DNA of 64,000 nt. It comes from an uncultured Bacilli bacterium (GTDB lineage: Bacteria; Bacillota_I; Bacilli_A; RFN20; CAG-631). The DNA is taken from positions 1 through 64,000 of the forward strand of contig CAKPXF010000001.1 of assembly GCA_934201705.1 (NCBI GenBank). Reading direction: 5' to 3'. Every line of letters starts with the position of its first letter. Positions within the stretch are counted from its first letter, which is position 1. Positions 1 to 8,936 of this stretch are shown here, piece after piece. Below the pieces are notes generated by a model, which had not been told where the DNA came from, made no database searches, and saw nothing but the letters and a program-made list of their open reading frames with translations. The position numbers and the translations under genes were made by a program.

Positions 1-189
1 TTACACGGTGCGCCGATGAATACCAACGATAAAAAATACGTTACCTGGTACACTCGTTCGCCCGCTCCCGCCAACGGTAATCAGGGATATGCCACCTTCG
101 TTTTGGACAGACATGCAAAAGGCGCCATAGATAGTATCGATTTGACGCCCGACGGCGGCGTAGTTCCTGCACTTTGGATAACACTTTAA
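1..189 (+). CDS. C-terminal end of a DUF6273-type protein (partial)
   Basis: The reading frame is open from the first base and ends in TAA at 187-189, giving 62 residues. The tail runs WYTRSPAP, then alternating small and hydrophobic residues, then GGVVPALWITL. This matches the usual end of DUF6273 domains in Clostridia (W-hydrophobic-RSP near the start of the tail, V-x-PALW-I-x-L at the end). DUF6273 is a surface or secreted domain of unknown role related to the formylglycine-enzyme/C-type-lectin fold. The start lies outside the window. The DNA is richer in G+C than most of the window. Confidence 0.6.
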   Translation, partial: LHGAPMNTNDKKYVTWYTRSPAPANGNQGYATFVLDRHAKGAIDSIDLTPDGGVVPALWITL

Positions 190-219
190 GTAAGAAAATT
201 TTAAAAACAAGGCAATATG

Positions 220-239
220 GCCGCCTTTAATAAGGCGGC
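220..239 (+). terminator. GC-rich hairpin between the first two genes
   Basis: An 8-bp perfect stem, GCCGCCTT / AAGGCGGC, encloses a TAAT loop. Only a short T stretch follows, so it is a weak intrinsic terminator or a processing hairpin. It lies between the stop at 189 and the Shine-Dalgarno site of the gene at 265. Confidence 0.5.
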
Positions 240-264
240 TTGAACTGCTAGAAGGAGAAAAGTA

Positions 265-1137
265 ATGAAAGCAATAAAAAAACTTATTATGACTTTTGTG
301 GTTATAGTGGCTATACTAGGAGTCGTCATCATTAGCGGATACATCTATGTTCGCACGACATATGACATAGATCTTTTCCGCACTGCAGGGCAATTAAAAG
401 TTCTTACGCAAGCAGTTGATGAAACTGCACTTTGTCCAAATGCTTATGGCGAAGAAGATTTTGTTACAATGAAAACCGAATTGAACAAAAAGTTTGACGG
501 ATTTATTTCTCACGAAGAAGGCAATGGTTTTAATGGCTATTCGGTAAATTTCGGCGCGCTTACTGATAAAAGTATGAGTGATAAGATTACGCTAACTGAA
601 AAACAAGTCGGAGCGCTTACTCAAATAGTATTTTATGAACAAACTGGTGGAAAAATCAAAATAGGCGAAAAAGAGGTGCCTGTAACCGTTCTACAGGTTG
701 GTTTTTCAGAAATTGCCACAAGCGGAAGCGCAGACTTCAACGTCGTGGCGAAAATCGATCTTACGCCGTTCAAAGCAAATATGGGTGATTTTCCGTATAA
801 ATATTTCAAAAAGTATATTCCAGACAACTTTTATGTTTCATCAATCGTGCGAGTGGATAAGAAGGAAAATGACGACTTTTCTTATACCCTAACACATAAA
901 ACGCTTACTCTCAATAATCTTTCGGCTGACGATACGGCAGATTTGTTAAATACGCTCAATGCCGTGTTGAAAATCAAAACATCTGAAAATTTGAATATGA
1001 AAATCGGAGAAGTGGCTGTAAACGCACTTATAGGTACGGCGGAAAGCAAAGGCTTTGCTTATTCTCTTAAAGCAATTGGTGCAACGTCGTTCAAATTTGA
1101 AAATGTGTCCGATGAGAAGCGATTTATCGTCAGCTGA
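265..1137 (+). CDS. Membrane-anchored protein of unknown function
   Basis: This 290-residue protein starts with a good ribosome site (AGAAGGAGAAAAGTA before ATG). Residues about 5-29 form one hydrophobic segment after a Lys-rich start, so it is either a single-pass membrane anchor or an uncleaved signal. The rest is a hydrophilic extracytoplasmic domain with mixed alpha/beta character and no motif I recognise. The segment after the anchor (TTYDIDLFRTAGQLK, then QAVDETALCPNAY) resembles a family seen in clostridial genomes without assigned function. The last 87 bases recur at 3630-3716, which suggests a lost paralogue downstream. G+C is higher than in the main part of the window. Confidence 0.65.
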   Translation: MKAIKKLIMTFVVIVAILGVVIISGYIYVRTTYDIDLFRTAGQLKVLTQAVDETALCPNAYGEEDFVTMKTELNKKFDGFISHEEGNGFNGYSVNFGALTDKSMSDKITLTEKQVGALTQIVFYEQTGGKIKIGEKEVPVTVLQVGFSEIATSGSADFNVVAKIDLTPFKANMGDFPYKYFKKYIPDNFYVSSIVRVDKKENDDFSYTLTHKTLTLNNLSADDTADLLNTLNAVLKIKTSENLNMKIGEVAVNALIGTAESKGFAYSLKAIGATSFKFENVSDEKRFIVS

Positions 1138-1244
1138 TAACTTAAGAAAATAAATTTATGACATAAAGACGTGTTTAAAGCAAATTATTCCTCAAAAAAT
1201 CAAATAAGAAGTTTATATTGTGACACCCAACAAGGCGAATAAAT

Positions 1245-1337
1245 AAAAAAGTATTAGCACTTATACTCGGCCTTAGAATGTGCTTTGCACCTATGCTAGG
1301 CATTGTATTTGTAAGCCAGACTTTTACAATCTTCTAG
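1245..1337 (+). pseudogene. Possible decayed lipoprotein signal peptide
   Basis: The frame from 1245 reads KKVLALILGL, then RMCFAPMLG, and stops at TAG 1335-1337. This resembles a typical clostridial lipoprotein signal (MKKVLALILALAMCF...) but has no ATG, carries an Arg in the hydrophobic core and ends early. It lies in the 295-bp gap before the EF-Tu-like lipoprotein, where nothing else is recognisable. It is most simply a decayed gene start. The resemblance is short and could be chance. Confidence 0.3.
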
Positions 1338-1432
1338 TTTGTCTTTAAAAAAATTAAACTTCGATTAAAAAAGATTCTACGTCGCAAAATGCGAATTAAA
1401 ATATATTTTAAAAGAAAAGGAGAAAAAAAGTT

Positions 1433-3421
1433 ATGAAAAGAAAATCAATCGTTACGATTTGTACAATAGCGCTGATGTTTGTTTTGTCGTTTTCAGCTCT
1501 CACCGCTTGTAACAAAAACAAACACGATTTTTCAAGTGAATGGAAAAATGATGAGAAATACCACTGGCATGAATGTGTAATTCAAAAACACACGGACATT
1601 GCGGACAAAGCTGACCATACTTTCGATGCAGGCGTCGTCACAAAGGAGGCGACAGAAGCTGAAGAGGGTGTGAAGACTCTAACTTGTATGGTGTGCGGTT
1701 ATCAAAAAACCCAAACCATTTCTCAACTCGGACATACGTTTGATACGAATAATTGGAAGTACGACGACGATAATCACTGGCATCCTGCAACCTGCGACCA
1801 TAAGGAAGAAAAGAGTGAGATCGCTCCACACGAATGGAATGATGGAGAAATAAGCACTCCTGCCAATTATGGTGTAGAAGGCGTGAAGACCTACACTTGT
1901 GAGGTTTGCAAAGCAATTAGAACAGAGACTATAGTTGCTCTAGAGGCAAAAAACAACGTTATCTCGTTTGCTAACGATTTAGTTAAGGAAAAAACCTATG
2001 ACGGTTTAGAGTTTATCATCGATCCTGCGAAAGTCAATCGTCATGGAGATGGAAAAATCATCATTACTTACAAAGGCGAAAATGACACTGCATTTTCTAC
2101 AACCGCTCCGATTAACGCTGGTGAATATACAGTGAAAGCAACCGTAAATAGCACTGCGGAATGGAAAGGTGGGGAAATCACCACGACTATCATAATTAAT
2201 AAACGCGAATTAACTTTACCCGCAGGCATTTTTGAAAGAAAACACGGAGAAAACCTTGAAAGCGGAAAGTTCGGTTTGGCGTGCATAAACGTCGTGGAAG
2301 AGACAAACAACGTCGTAGAATGGGTGACGATTGGAGCTCCAGAAACATACTATGCAATTGGTATGCATACGATCAGCGCCAACGTTTTGACAGTGGACAA
2401 CGATAATTTCGAACTAAACAAAGGCGCATACGACACAGTCAGATTTACCGTTTGGAACGCTCCGTCTTCCTTCTATGCTGGAATCCAGGACTTGTTCACC
2501 CTTCCCGGTAGTAGTGATGTTATTATCACAACAAAAATCGCTAATGGCACGGTTAATACAGGCGATCAACTTTTAGTAAATGAAATAGGTAAGATAATCA
2601 CCGTGAAAAAAATTGAAAAAGGAATAGGCATGTCGGCGACAATTGTTGAAACGGCAAACGCGGGCGATGAAGTAGGCTTGCGTACTGAAGGCGCAAAGAA
2701 AACTGAACTTAATCGCGGATATATGCTATCTAAGCCTGATACGGTTATTGGTTATAGCAAAATCACTGCAACAATAAGAATGTATACAAAAGAAGAGGGC
2801 AATAAAGCTCCGATTGCTACGGGAAATAAAGTAGTTGCCTTTGCCGACACGTTTAGGGAAATAACTGGCACAGTTACACTTCCTGAAGGTATCGATATGG
2901 TAATACCAGGTGAAATGATAGAAGACGTTACTATAAATTTCCAAGGGGAAAAAGTTCCTGCGTTTGTTGGACGCAAGTTCACACTTAAAAATAGCGGAAG
3001 AACTATTGCTGAGTGTATAATCACTGCAGTTCCTCAGGCGACAAGAGTTAGGAGCGGTAGGATGTTCGGCAAAGAAGGCAACGAATTCATCGAGCCTATT
3101 GAACTTGGCGAAAAAACGTTTGCAGTCAACTTGAGCAGAAGTGATGTCGGCGTTATCCTTAAAAATGCCAAAAATACCGATGACATAACCATAGACTTTT
3201 ATGCTAACGGAAAGACAATTGGAAAATACCGCCGCACTCCTGGAACAGGGGAGGAGGCATACAATGAAGTTGGCAGTAAAGTAGTTGGTTCATATCTCAT
3301 TGTCGATTTGTTTGGAAATGCAGGAGGAAATCTCGCTGATTATACTAGCAAATGGATTTTCACAGGAGAGGATGTATTTATCGGAATTAATGTTATAGTT
3401 AAGCCTGGTTCGGGGGCATAA
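1433..3421 (+). CDS. Lipoprotein with an EF-Tu-like domain II/III pair
   Basis: This 662-residue surface lipoprotein has a signal peptide at residues 1-25 and lipobox LTAC with Cys26. Residues about 30-172 hold two Cys/His-rich repeats (HWHEC, TCMVCGY; HWHPATC, TCEVCK) of the kind common on clostridial cell-surface proteins. Residues about 175-260 look like an MBG-type Ig-like module. Residues about 348-535 are collinear with elongation factor Tu domains II and III: IQDLFTLPG, GTVNTGDQL, NAGDEVGLRTEGAKKTELNRG, LSKPDTV, YTKEEG, TGTVTLPEGIDMVIPGE, and GRTIAECIITAV. No GTPase domain is present. The last 125 residues are unassigned. Start: Shine-Dalgarno AAAAGGAG before ATG. The signal peptide means this EF-Tu-like part would sit outside the cell; its role is unknown. 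Confidence 0.8.
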   Translation: MKRKSIVTICTIALMFVLSFSALTACNKNKHDFSSEWKNDEKYHWHECVIQKHTDIADKADHTFDAGVVTKEATEAEEGVKTLTCMVCGYQKTQTISQLGHTFDTNNWKYDDDNHWHPATCDHKEEKSEIAPHEWNDGEISTPANYGVEGVKTYTCEVCKAIRTETIVALEAKNNVISFANDLVKEKTYDGLEFIIDPAKVNRHGDGKIIITYKGENDTAFSTTAPINAGEYTVKATVNSTAEWKGGEITTTIIINKRELTLPAGIFERKHGENLESGKFGLACINVVEETNNVVEWVTIGAPETYYAIGMHTISANVLTVDNDNFELNKGAYDTVRFTVWNAPSSFYAGIQDLFTLPGSSDVIITTKIANGTVNTGDQLLVNEIGKIITVKKIEKGIGMSATIVETANAGDEVGLRTEGAKKTELNRGYMLSKPDTVIGYSKITATIRMYTKEEGNKAPIATGNKVVAFADTFREITGTVTLPEGIDMVIPGEMIEDVTINFQGEKVPAFVGRKFTLKNSGRTIAECIITAVPQATRVRSGRMFGKEGNEFIEPIELGEKTFAVNLSRSDVGVILKNAKNTDDITIDFYANGKTIGKYRRTPGTGEEAYNEVGSKVVGSYLIVDLFGNAGGNLADYTSKWIFTGEDVFIGINVIVKPGSGA

Positions 3422-3480
3422 ACATCACCGCAATCATCGTGGTAAAGTAACCTAGGAGTTATTATCTAACCAAATAATGG

Positions 3481-3510
3481 ATAAGCGGGCGTAAAAACCC
3501 GCTTATTTTG
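3481..3510 (+). terminator. Intrinsic terminator after the EF-Tu-like lipoprotein gene
   Basis: The stem ATAAGCGGG / CCCGCTTAT encloses a short A-rich loop and is followed by TTTTG. It lies 60 bases after the stop at 3421 and points the same way as the gene. Confidence 0.75.
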
Positions 3511-3629
3511 TACCATTTCTCGGACAGAGAAAAGTGTAGCTGAACGGCAAGACAAAGATTACAATTCGAGTATAATGGATATCTCACCTATCATGTCAAG
3601 GACGATAATATAATAGAAAAACTCACAAC

Positions 3630-3716
3630 GGCTTTGCTTATTTTCTTAAAGCAATTGGCGCAACGTCGTTCAAATTTGAAAACGTGTCCGATGAGAAACG
3701 ATTTATCGTCAACTGA
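3630..3716 (+). pseudogene. Second copy of the 3' end of the gene at 265
   Basis: These 87 bases match 1051-1137 with 5 differences, all transitions. They encode the same last 28 residues, except Ser to Phe and Ser to Asn, and end in TGA. Nothing upstream continues the frame as the intact gene does. It is the surviving tail of a deleted paralogue or a partial duplication. The rest of 3511-3830 is decayed sequence with no open gene. Confidence 0.75.
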
Positions 3717-3891
3717 CAGCAGTGAGCGGTAGAGAACATCATGTAGCATAAAGGCACGCCATAGAATGCTATGAAAGTTCACTTTCATTAAAACTCGCAA
3801 CCAAACAAGCTAGTATTAAATTTTTAAGAAGTAAGTAATTTAACAAAAGATAGATATTTATATTAAATTTCTTGCCTTTTTCATTTATTAG

Positions 3892-4179
3892 GGAATCCTA
3901 TTTTTATGGAAGAGTCAAAATAGTAATGTAAAGATAATAAATGAATCATATACATCAAAATCTTCATTTATAAATAATGAAGAAATAGAAAAGAAAGATA
4001 ATTATTTAGGAAAAAGAATATACAGAGGCTTATATCAAGCAAGTAATAGAAGAGTTATAAATGCTGATTTAAATGCAGCATGTAACATACTTAAAAAAAG
4101 TAAACCTAATGATGAGATAATATCAAATTTGAGGGATATGGGTCTTACAATACCATATCGAGTACAGGTAAGATTATAG
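3892..4179 (+). pseudogene. tnpB: 3' remnant of an IS200/IS605-type tnpB
   Basis: The frame opens after a TAG at 3889 and reads to TAG at 4177-4179, about 95 residues. It carries the C-terminal TnpB signature: an ESYTSKSS-like stretch, then GKRIYRGLY, then VINADLNAACNIL with the RuvC-III Asp. The usual CxxC zinc-finger cysteines between these blocks are missing, and the N-terminal three quarters are gone. It marks a dead insertion exactly where the base composition changes from G+C-richer sequence (before about 3800) to the AT-rich main part of the window. Confidence 0.75.
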
Positions 4180-4223
4180 TTATTTACCTTAAACAAGTAA
4201 TAATTATAACCATACATCATTAA

Positions 4224-4266
4224 AAAATGGGATTTTCATCCCATTTGTGATTTAAAATCACTTTTG
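4224..4266. terminator. Paired hairpins between tnpB remnant and GNAT gene
   Basis: The stem AAATGGG / CCCATTT (4226-4245) is followed on the minus strand by a T run. Immediately after it, GTGATTT / AAATCAC is followed by TTTT on the plus strand. Together they can end transcription from either side. Confidence 0.55.
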
Positions 4267-4301
4267 TTCTGTATTATAATATAGTTAAGGAAGGTAGAAT
4301 T

Positions 4302-4553
4302 ATGGAAAAGATAGTAAATGAAAATAATATAATTTATATGATAAATGATAAAGTAGTCGCTGAAATTGATTTTCCTTCAACAAATGAAAACGAAATAACT
4401 ATAACACACACATTTGTTGATGAATCATTACGTGGTCAAGGAATGGCTAAAAAGTTAGTTTTAGAGGTAATTGCTATTGCAAAAGAAAATAATCTTGCAC
4501 TAAAAGCCACTTGTTCATATGCTAAAAAGTTTTTAGAAAATAATAATATTTAA
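4302..4553 (+). CDS. Small GNAT-type acetyltransferase (YjdJ/COG2388-like)
   Basis: This 83-residue protein belongs to the single-domain GNAT group typified by YjdJ. The acetyl-CoA loop is visible as DESLRGQGMAKKL (residues about 39-51), preceded by the beta-strand ITITHTFVD. The later ATCSYAKKFLE segment with its Cys is typical of this group. The substrate is unknown; such proteins act in the cytosol. The start is clear from AAGGAAGG ahead of ATG. Its 3' end overlaps the convergent AraC gene by 4 bases. Confidence 0.8.
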   Translation: MEKIVNENNIIYMINDKVVAEIDFPSTNENEITITHTFVDESLRGQGMAKKLVLEVIAIAKENNLALKATCSYAKKFLENNNI

Positions 4554-5374
4554 TTATTAAAAGAAGATACTTTTTTAGGTGTCATATTAAATGTTTTTTT
4601 AAATAGACGATAAAAATGAGAAATGTTATTAAAATTTATACGATTACAAATCTCTTCGATAGAATAATTTGATGATTTTAAAAGATAATAAGCATATTTC
4701 ATTTTTTGCTCATTAAAATAGTCGGTTATTGTTTTGCCGACTATTTTTTTAAACGTTCGACAAATATATTCTATACGATAAGGAAATCTACTTGTAAGTG
4801 ATTTAATAGGTGTTTTAAAGTTTTCAGGAGATGAAAGTAAAGAAATTAATCTTGAAATCCAAACAGGATAGCTATTAGCTGTTTCTTTTAAATTAGCATC
4901 GATTAAAGCATTTATAATAAATGAACAAGTATTAGCAGCAATTAAATCAACATTTTCATTTTGGTTAATTTGTTGCATAAGCATTTCAAGATGATCAATT
5001 TGTTGATTAGTAAGTTTAAAATACTTTATTAAAGAATCATTTGTTAGCTTTTCATAAAAATCAGGTGCATATAAATTACAAAAGCTTTTAAAATATTCTT
5101 CTTTAAAGATAATATCACGATGTAGAAAATTAGCATCAATTTTAAAGAAACGATGAGTATCATTAGGTGTTAAAAGATAAGCGTCACCTGCTGATATTTT
5201 TATATTTTCATCATTTATAAAATGTATACATTGGCCATCAAGAACATAAAAAAATTCAATAAATGAATGATGATGTAATCCTGGATCTTCATATTGATAA
5301 ATTATATGAGTATAAATATTACGATTATCTATAAATAAATCATCAACTGTTAGTTCTTTATTAATTTCATTCAT
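4550..5374 (-). CDS. AraC-family transcriptional regulator
   Basis: This 274-residue regulator has an N-terminal cupin-like sensing domain (LHHHSFIEFFYVLDG, then ISAGDAYLLTPNDTHRF, residues about 30-95) and a C-terminal double helix-turn-helix (about 175-272) with FPYRIEYICRTFKKI, KMKYAYYLLKSSNYSIEEIC, and SHFYRLFKKTFNMTP. It is divergent from the GH106-like gene at 5542, so it probably senses a sugar released by that pathway and controls that promoter. Two direct repeats 21 bp apart in the shared intergenic region fit an AraC operator. Confidence 0.9.
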   Translation of the reverse strand: MNEINKELTVDDLFIDNRNIYTHIIYQYEDPGLHHHSFIEFFYVLDGQCIHFINDENIKISAGDAYLLTPNDTHRFFKIDANFLHRDIIFKEEYFKSFCNLYAPDFYEKLTNDSLIKYFKLTNQQIDHLEMLMQQINQNENVDLIAANTCSFIINALIDANLKETANSYPVWISRLISLLSSPENFKTPIKSLTSRFPYRIEYICRTFKKIVGKTITDYFNEQKMKYAYYLLKSSNYSIEEICNRINFNNISHFYRLFKKTFNMTPKKVSSFNN

Positions 5375-5447
5375 ATTTTATCTCCACTTATTTATTAATA
5401 AAAGTATAACATAATTTGCTAAAGACTGTAAAAAAATACTTAAAAAT

Positions 5448-5480
5448 GTCAATACAGTGTAATAATTGGTCAATATGTGA
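5448..5480 (+). promoter_or_regulatory. Candidate AraC operator: two direct repeats
   Basis: GTCAATA occurs at 5448-5454 and 5469-5475, exactly 21 bp apart (two helical turns), each followed by a GTG-containing tail. That spacing on one DNA face is typical of dimeric AraC-family sites. The pair lies between the divergent AraC and GH106-like genes, about 70 bp from the latter's start. Confidence 0.55.
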
Positions 5481-5541
5481 TATTGTAGCAAGCTAGCTTA
5501 TAAATTATATTAATAGTACAAGAAAAATATGGAGAATTATT

Positions 5542-8500
5542 ATGGAAAGCAACAAAGATGAAATTGAATTTAAAGAAGAATTTACAAATCCATCAGCAAA
5601 ATATCGTGGATTTCCTTTTTGGGCTTGGAATAGTAAGCTAAATACTAAAGAACTATTAAGACAAATAGATTGTTTTAAGCAAATGGGCTTTGGTGGCTTT
5701 TATATGCATTCACGTGCTGGAATGGCCACAAAATATTTAGGTTCTGAATTCATGAAAAATGTAAGTGCTTGTGTAAATCATTCTAAAAAGCTAAATATGT
5801 ATGCTTGTTTATATGATGAGGATCGTTGGCCAAGTGGCTTTGCTGGTGGCTATGTTGCTAAAGAAAAAGACTTTCGTCAAAAGCAAATATGCTTATCACT
5901 TAAAGCACCTTTAGAATTTTTAAATGCTTATAATAAAAATGAAAGAGATCCAGAGTTTTTATGTGCTTATGATATTACTTTTACTGAAAATGATCGTATT
6001 TTAAATTATCATATTATTAATGAAAATGAACAAGCAAAAGGTGAAAAATGGTATGCTTATAAAATTTATAATCCTTGCTGTGGATATCATAATGGTTATA
6101 CATATTCTGATACCTTAAATCCTAATGCTGTTAATAAATTTATTGAAGTGACTCATGAAAAATATAAAGAAGTACTTAAGGATGATTTTGGTAAAACTGT
6201 TTCTTCTATTTTTACTGATGAGCCAAGCTTTGGTCGTATTTTTTTAAAAGCCTTTGCTCGTGATGGTAAGGATTTATTTTTCCCATGGACAGAATTATTT
6301 CCATTACTATATTTAAAAGAATATAATGATGATATTTTAAATCATCTTCCAGAATTAGTATGGGATTTAAATAATAATCAAATAAGCGCTACAAGGTATC
6401 GTTTTTATCGATTATTAAGTGAATTATTTTCTAAAACATTTTGCGATAGAATTGGTAAATGGTGCATGGAAAACAAAATAGCTCTTGTAGGTCATACGCT
6501 TGATGAGGATTCTTTATTAATGCAAATGTGTGCTGTTGGCGAATCAATGCGTACATATAAAGAATTTAAAGTTCCAGGAATAGATATGCTTTGTAATGAT
6601 GTACATTTTACAACGATAAAGCAAGCACAATCAGTAGCTCATCAATATAAAAAAGAAGGAGTATTAAGTGAATTATATGGTGTAACTGGTTGGGATTTTG
6701 ATTTTCGTGGTCATAAGTCTCAAGGTGATTGGCAAGCAGCCTTAGGAGTAAATAAACGAGTTTTACATTTAAGCTGGTTTAGTATGCAAGGAGCAGCTAA
6801 AAGGGATTATCCAGCTAGTATTAATTATCAATCATCTTGGTATAATGAATATTCCTATATAGAAAATCATTTTGCTAGATTAAATGTTTCTTTAGCGAAA
6901 GGAGAGCCTTTAGTAAATGTAGTTGTATTACATCCAATAGAAAGTGCTTGGCTTATAGCTGGTGTATTAGAGCATACAAGTGAAAAAATAAATGCACTTG
7001 AAGAAAACTTTAATAATATTACAGAATGGTTACTTCGTGGACAAATTGATTTTGATTATATAAGTGAAAGCTTATTAACTGAGTTATATCATTTTGATGA
7101 AAAATATTTTTCTTTAGGAAATATGAAATATAAAGCAGTTGTTATACCACCACTTTTTACAATAAGAAAAACAACCTTAGATGCTTTAAAGAAGTTTGTT
7201 GATAATAATGGTAAAGTAATTGTATGTAGTAGTTATCCTAAATATGTTGATGGAATCAGTAGTAATGAGGCTAAAAGTTTATGGGAAAAAGTTCAAAAAA
7301 TCGATTTTAATGAGGGAAGTGTTTTAGAAGCCTTAAAAGAAGAGCGAGAAATAATAATTTATGGAAATGATGGAAAACGTAAAAAAGATTTAATCTATAC
7401 AATGCGAAAATGTGGAAAATATAATTGGTTATTTTTAGCTCATTGTGATATGGTAGACAACTTAAATGGTAATGATTGTAAAAAGGAAGAATATGTAATT
7501 AAAATAAAAGGAACATATTCTATTAAGCTATATGACACTATAAATGGTGATATTAAAGAAATAGACTGCACATATAAAAATAATGAAACTATTATAAAGC
7601 TTATAGGTTATCCATTTGATTCATTTTTATTGCAATTAACGCCAACTAAAGAAAATAAAAACATAATGATAAAAGAAAATTATGTTGAAGAAAAAGTAGA
7701 GCAATTAAATATTCCTGATTTTGTTAATTATAAATTAAGTGAGAAAAATGTTTTTGTTCTTGATATGGCTAAATGGTCACTTGATGGTAAGCATTATAAC
7801 TCAAGAGATGAAATTATACATATTGATAAAATAATCCGTGAGGAATTAAAATATCCATTAGCCAATGGGACAGATATGCAACCATGGTGCTTAAAGGAAA
7901 ATCAAAAAGCTATTCCAGTATATTTACGTTTTATTATTAAAAGTGAAATTGAAATTAAATGCTTATTAGGTTATGAATTTATTCAAGCTGTATATTTAAA
8001 TGGCAAAAAGGTTGAAGTTAAAAAAAGAGGCTATTATGTCGATAAAGCTATTCATACAATGCCATTACCAAAGCTTATTAAAGGCGATAATGAACTTATT
8101 ATTGTAGCCTTAATTAGTAAACGTATAAGTTTAGAAAATTTCTTTTTAATAGGTAATTTTGGTGTATCAGTTTTAGGATCTAAAGCTATAATTACAAAAC
8201 TTCCTAAAAAAATAGCATTTGGTTCTATTGTTAATCAAGGATTACCATTTTATGGAGCTACAATAACATATAAAATTCCATTTAGTTGTAATTGTGGAGA
8301 TTTAGTTGTAACTACAAACAAATATTTTGGAGCTTTAATAAGTGTTAAAATTGATAATGAAGAAAAAGGAAAAATTGTTCTTCCTCCATATGAATTAAAA
8401 ATAAAAAATATTCAAGCAGGGAAACATCTGCTTGAACTTAAGCTATATATTAGTCGACAAAATACGTTTGGAGCATTACATTTAGCAGCTCCTTTACATT

Positions 8501-8616
8501 GGAAAGGACCTAATATGTGGTATTGTAAGGATAATCTATATTCTATAGAGTATTGCTTTTCTCAGCCTGGAATTATGAAAAAACCAAAAATTGAAATAAT
8601 ATATAAAAATAAATAA
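5542..8616 (+). CDS. GH106-like glycoside hydrolase (probable alpha-L-rhamnosidase)
   Basis: This 1024-residue protein has no signal peptide, so it should act in the cytosol on imported oligosaccharides. The N-terminal TIM-barrel portion carries family landmarks: NPSAKYRGFPFWAWNSKL (16-33), GFGGFYMHSRAG (49-60), LYDEDRWPSGFAGG (90-103), and SSIFTDEPSFG (about 222-232). Large Firmicutes proteins of this layout are usually assigned to GH106 or its relatives. The C-terminal part holds beta-sandwich modules (LAAPLHWKGPNMW near the end). Rhamnosidase activity is inferred from the family only. The start follows a weak GGAG site. It is monocistronic, divergent from its likely AraC regulator, and ends at a strong terminator. 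Confidence 0.75.
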   Translation: MESNKDEIEFKEEFTNPSAKYRGFPFWAWNSKLNTKELLRQIDCFKQMGFGGFYMHSRAGMATKYLGSEFMKNVSACVNHSKKLNMYACLYDEDRWPSGFAGGYVAKEKDFRQKQICLSLKAPLEFLNAYNKNERDPEFLCAYDITFTENDRILNYHIINENEQAKGEKWYAYKIYNPCCGYHNGYTYSDTLNPNAVNKFIEVTHEKYKEVLKDDFGKTVSSIFTDEPSFGRIFLKAFARDGKDLFFPWTELFPLLYLKEYNDDILNHLPELVWDLNNNQISATRYRFYRLLSELFSKTFCDRIGKWCMENKIALVGHTLDEDSLLMQMCAVGESMRTYKEFKVPGIDMLCNDVHFTTIKQAQSVAHQYKKEGVLSELYGVTGWDFDFRGHKSQGDWQAALGVNKRVLHLSWFSMQGAAKRDYPASINYQSSWYNEYSYIENHFARLNVSLAKGEPLVNVVVLHPIESAWLIAGVLEHTSEKINALEENFNNITEWLLRGQIDFDYISESLLTELYHFDEKYFSLGNMKYKAVVIPPLFTIRKTTLDALKKFVDNNGKVIVCSSYPKYVDGISSNEAKSLWEKVQKIDFNEGSVLEALKEEREIIIYGNDGKRKKDLIYTMRKCGKYNWLFLAHCDMVDNLNGNDCKKEEYVIKIKGTYSIKLYDTINGDIKEIDCTYKNNETIIKLIGYPFDSFLLQLTPTKENKNIMIKENYVEEKVEQLNIPDFVNYKLSEKNVFVLDMAKWSLDGKHYNSRDEIIHIDKIIREELKYPLANGTDMQPWCLKENQKAIPVYLRFIIKSEIEIKCLLGYEFIQAVYLNGKKVEVKKRGYYVDKAIHTMPLPKLIKGDNELIIVALISKRISLENFFLIGNFGVSVLGSKAIITKLPKKIAFGSIVNQGLPFYGATITYKIPFSCNCGDLVVTTNKYFGALISVKIDNEEKGKIVLPPYELKIKNIQAGKHLLELKLYISRQNTFGALHLAAPLHWKGPNMWYCKDNLYSIEYCFSQPGIMKKPKIEIIYKNK

Positions 8617-8737
8617 GTAATTATATCTAACTATCTAATAATTTATCAACTAATACTGTCAATATTTTCATTTTTTTTAAACAAACTATTGAATAAAAAC
8701 TTTTTTTGCATTATCATATTATTGCCTCTAGGTAGGT

Positions 8738-8790
8738 AGAGATGAATGGTAACGGTCAATGTTAATGATTCATCTCTTTTTTATTTTTTA
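8738..8790 (+). terminator. Intrinsic terminator downstream of the GH106-like gene
   Basis: The stem AGAGATGAAT (8738-8747) / ATTCATCTCT (8768-8777) is followed by a long T-rich run. It lies about 120 bases after the stop at 8616. The remainder of 8617-8936 is very AT-rich with no gene visible. Confidence 0.85.
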
Positions 8791-8936
8791 TAATTATACA
8801 AAAAATACAAATACATTTGCTAATATTTGCAAATTATTTTATACATTTATTTGCTTTTTATTTTTTACTATCTTATTTATTGTGCAATTTTTTGTACTAA
8901 ATTTAGTGCAAATTTACAATTAATCAATTTTATTTG

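Noticed and set aside
8800..8936. Inverted repeats near the transposase as IS ends
   Set aside because: Only short AT-rich pairs (such as ATTTGC/GCAAAT); no matching partner on the other side of the element.
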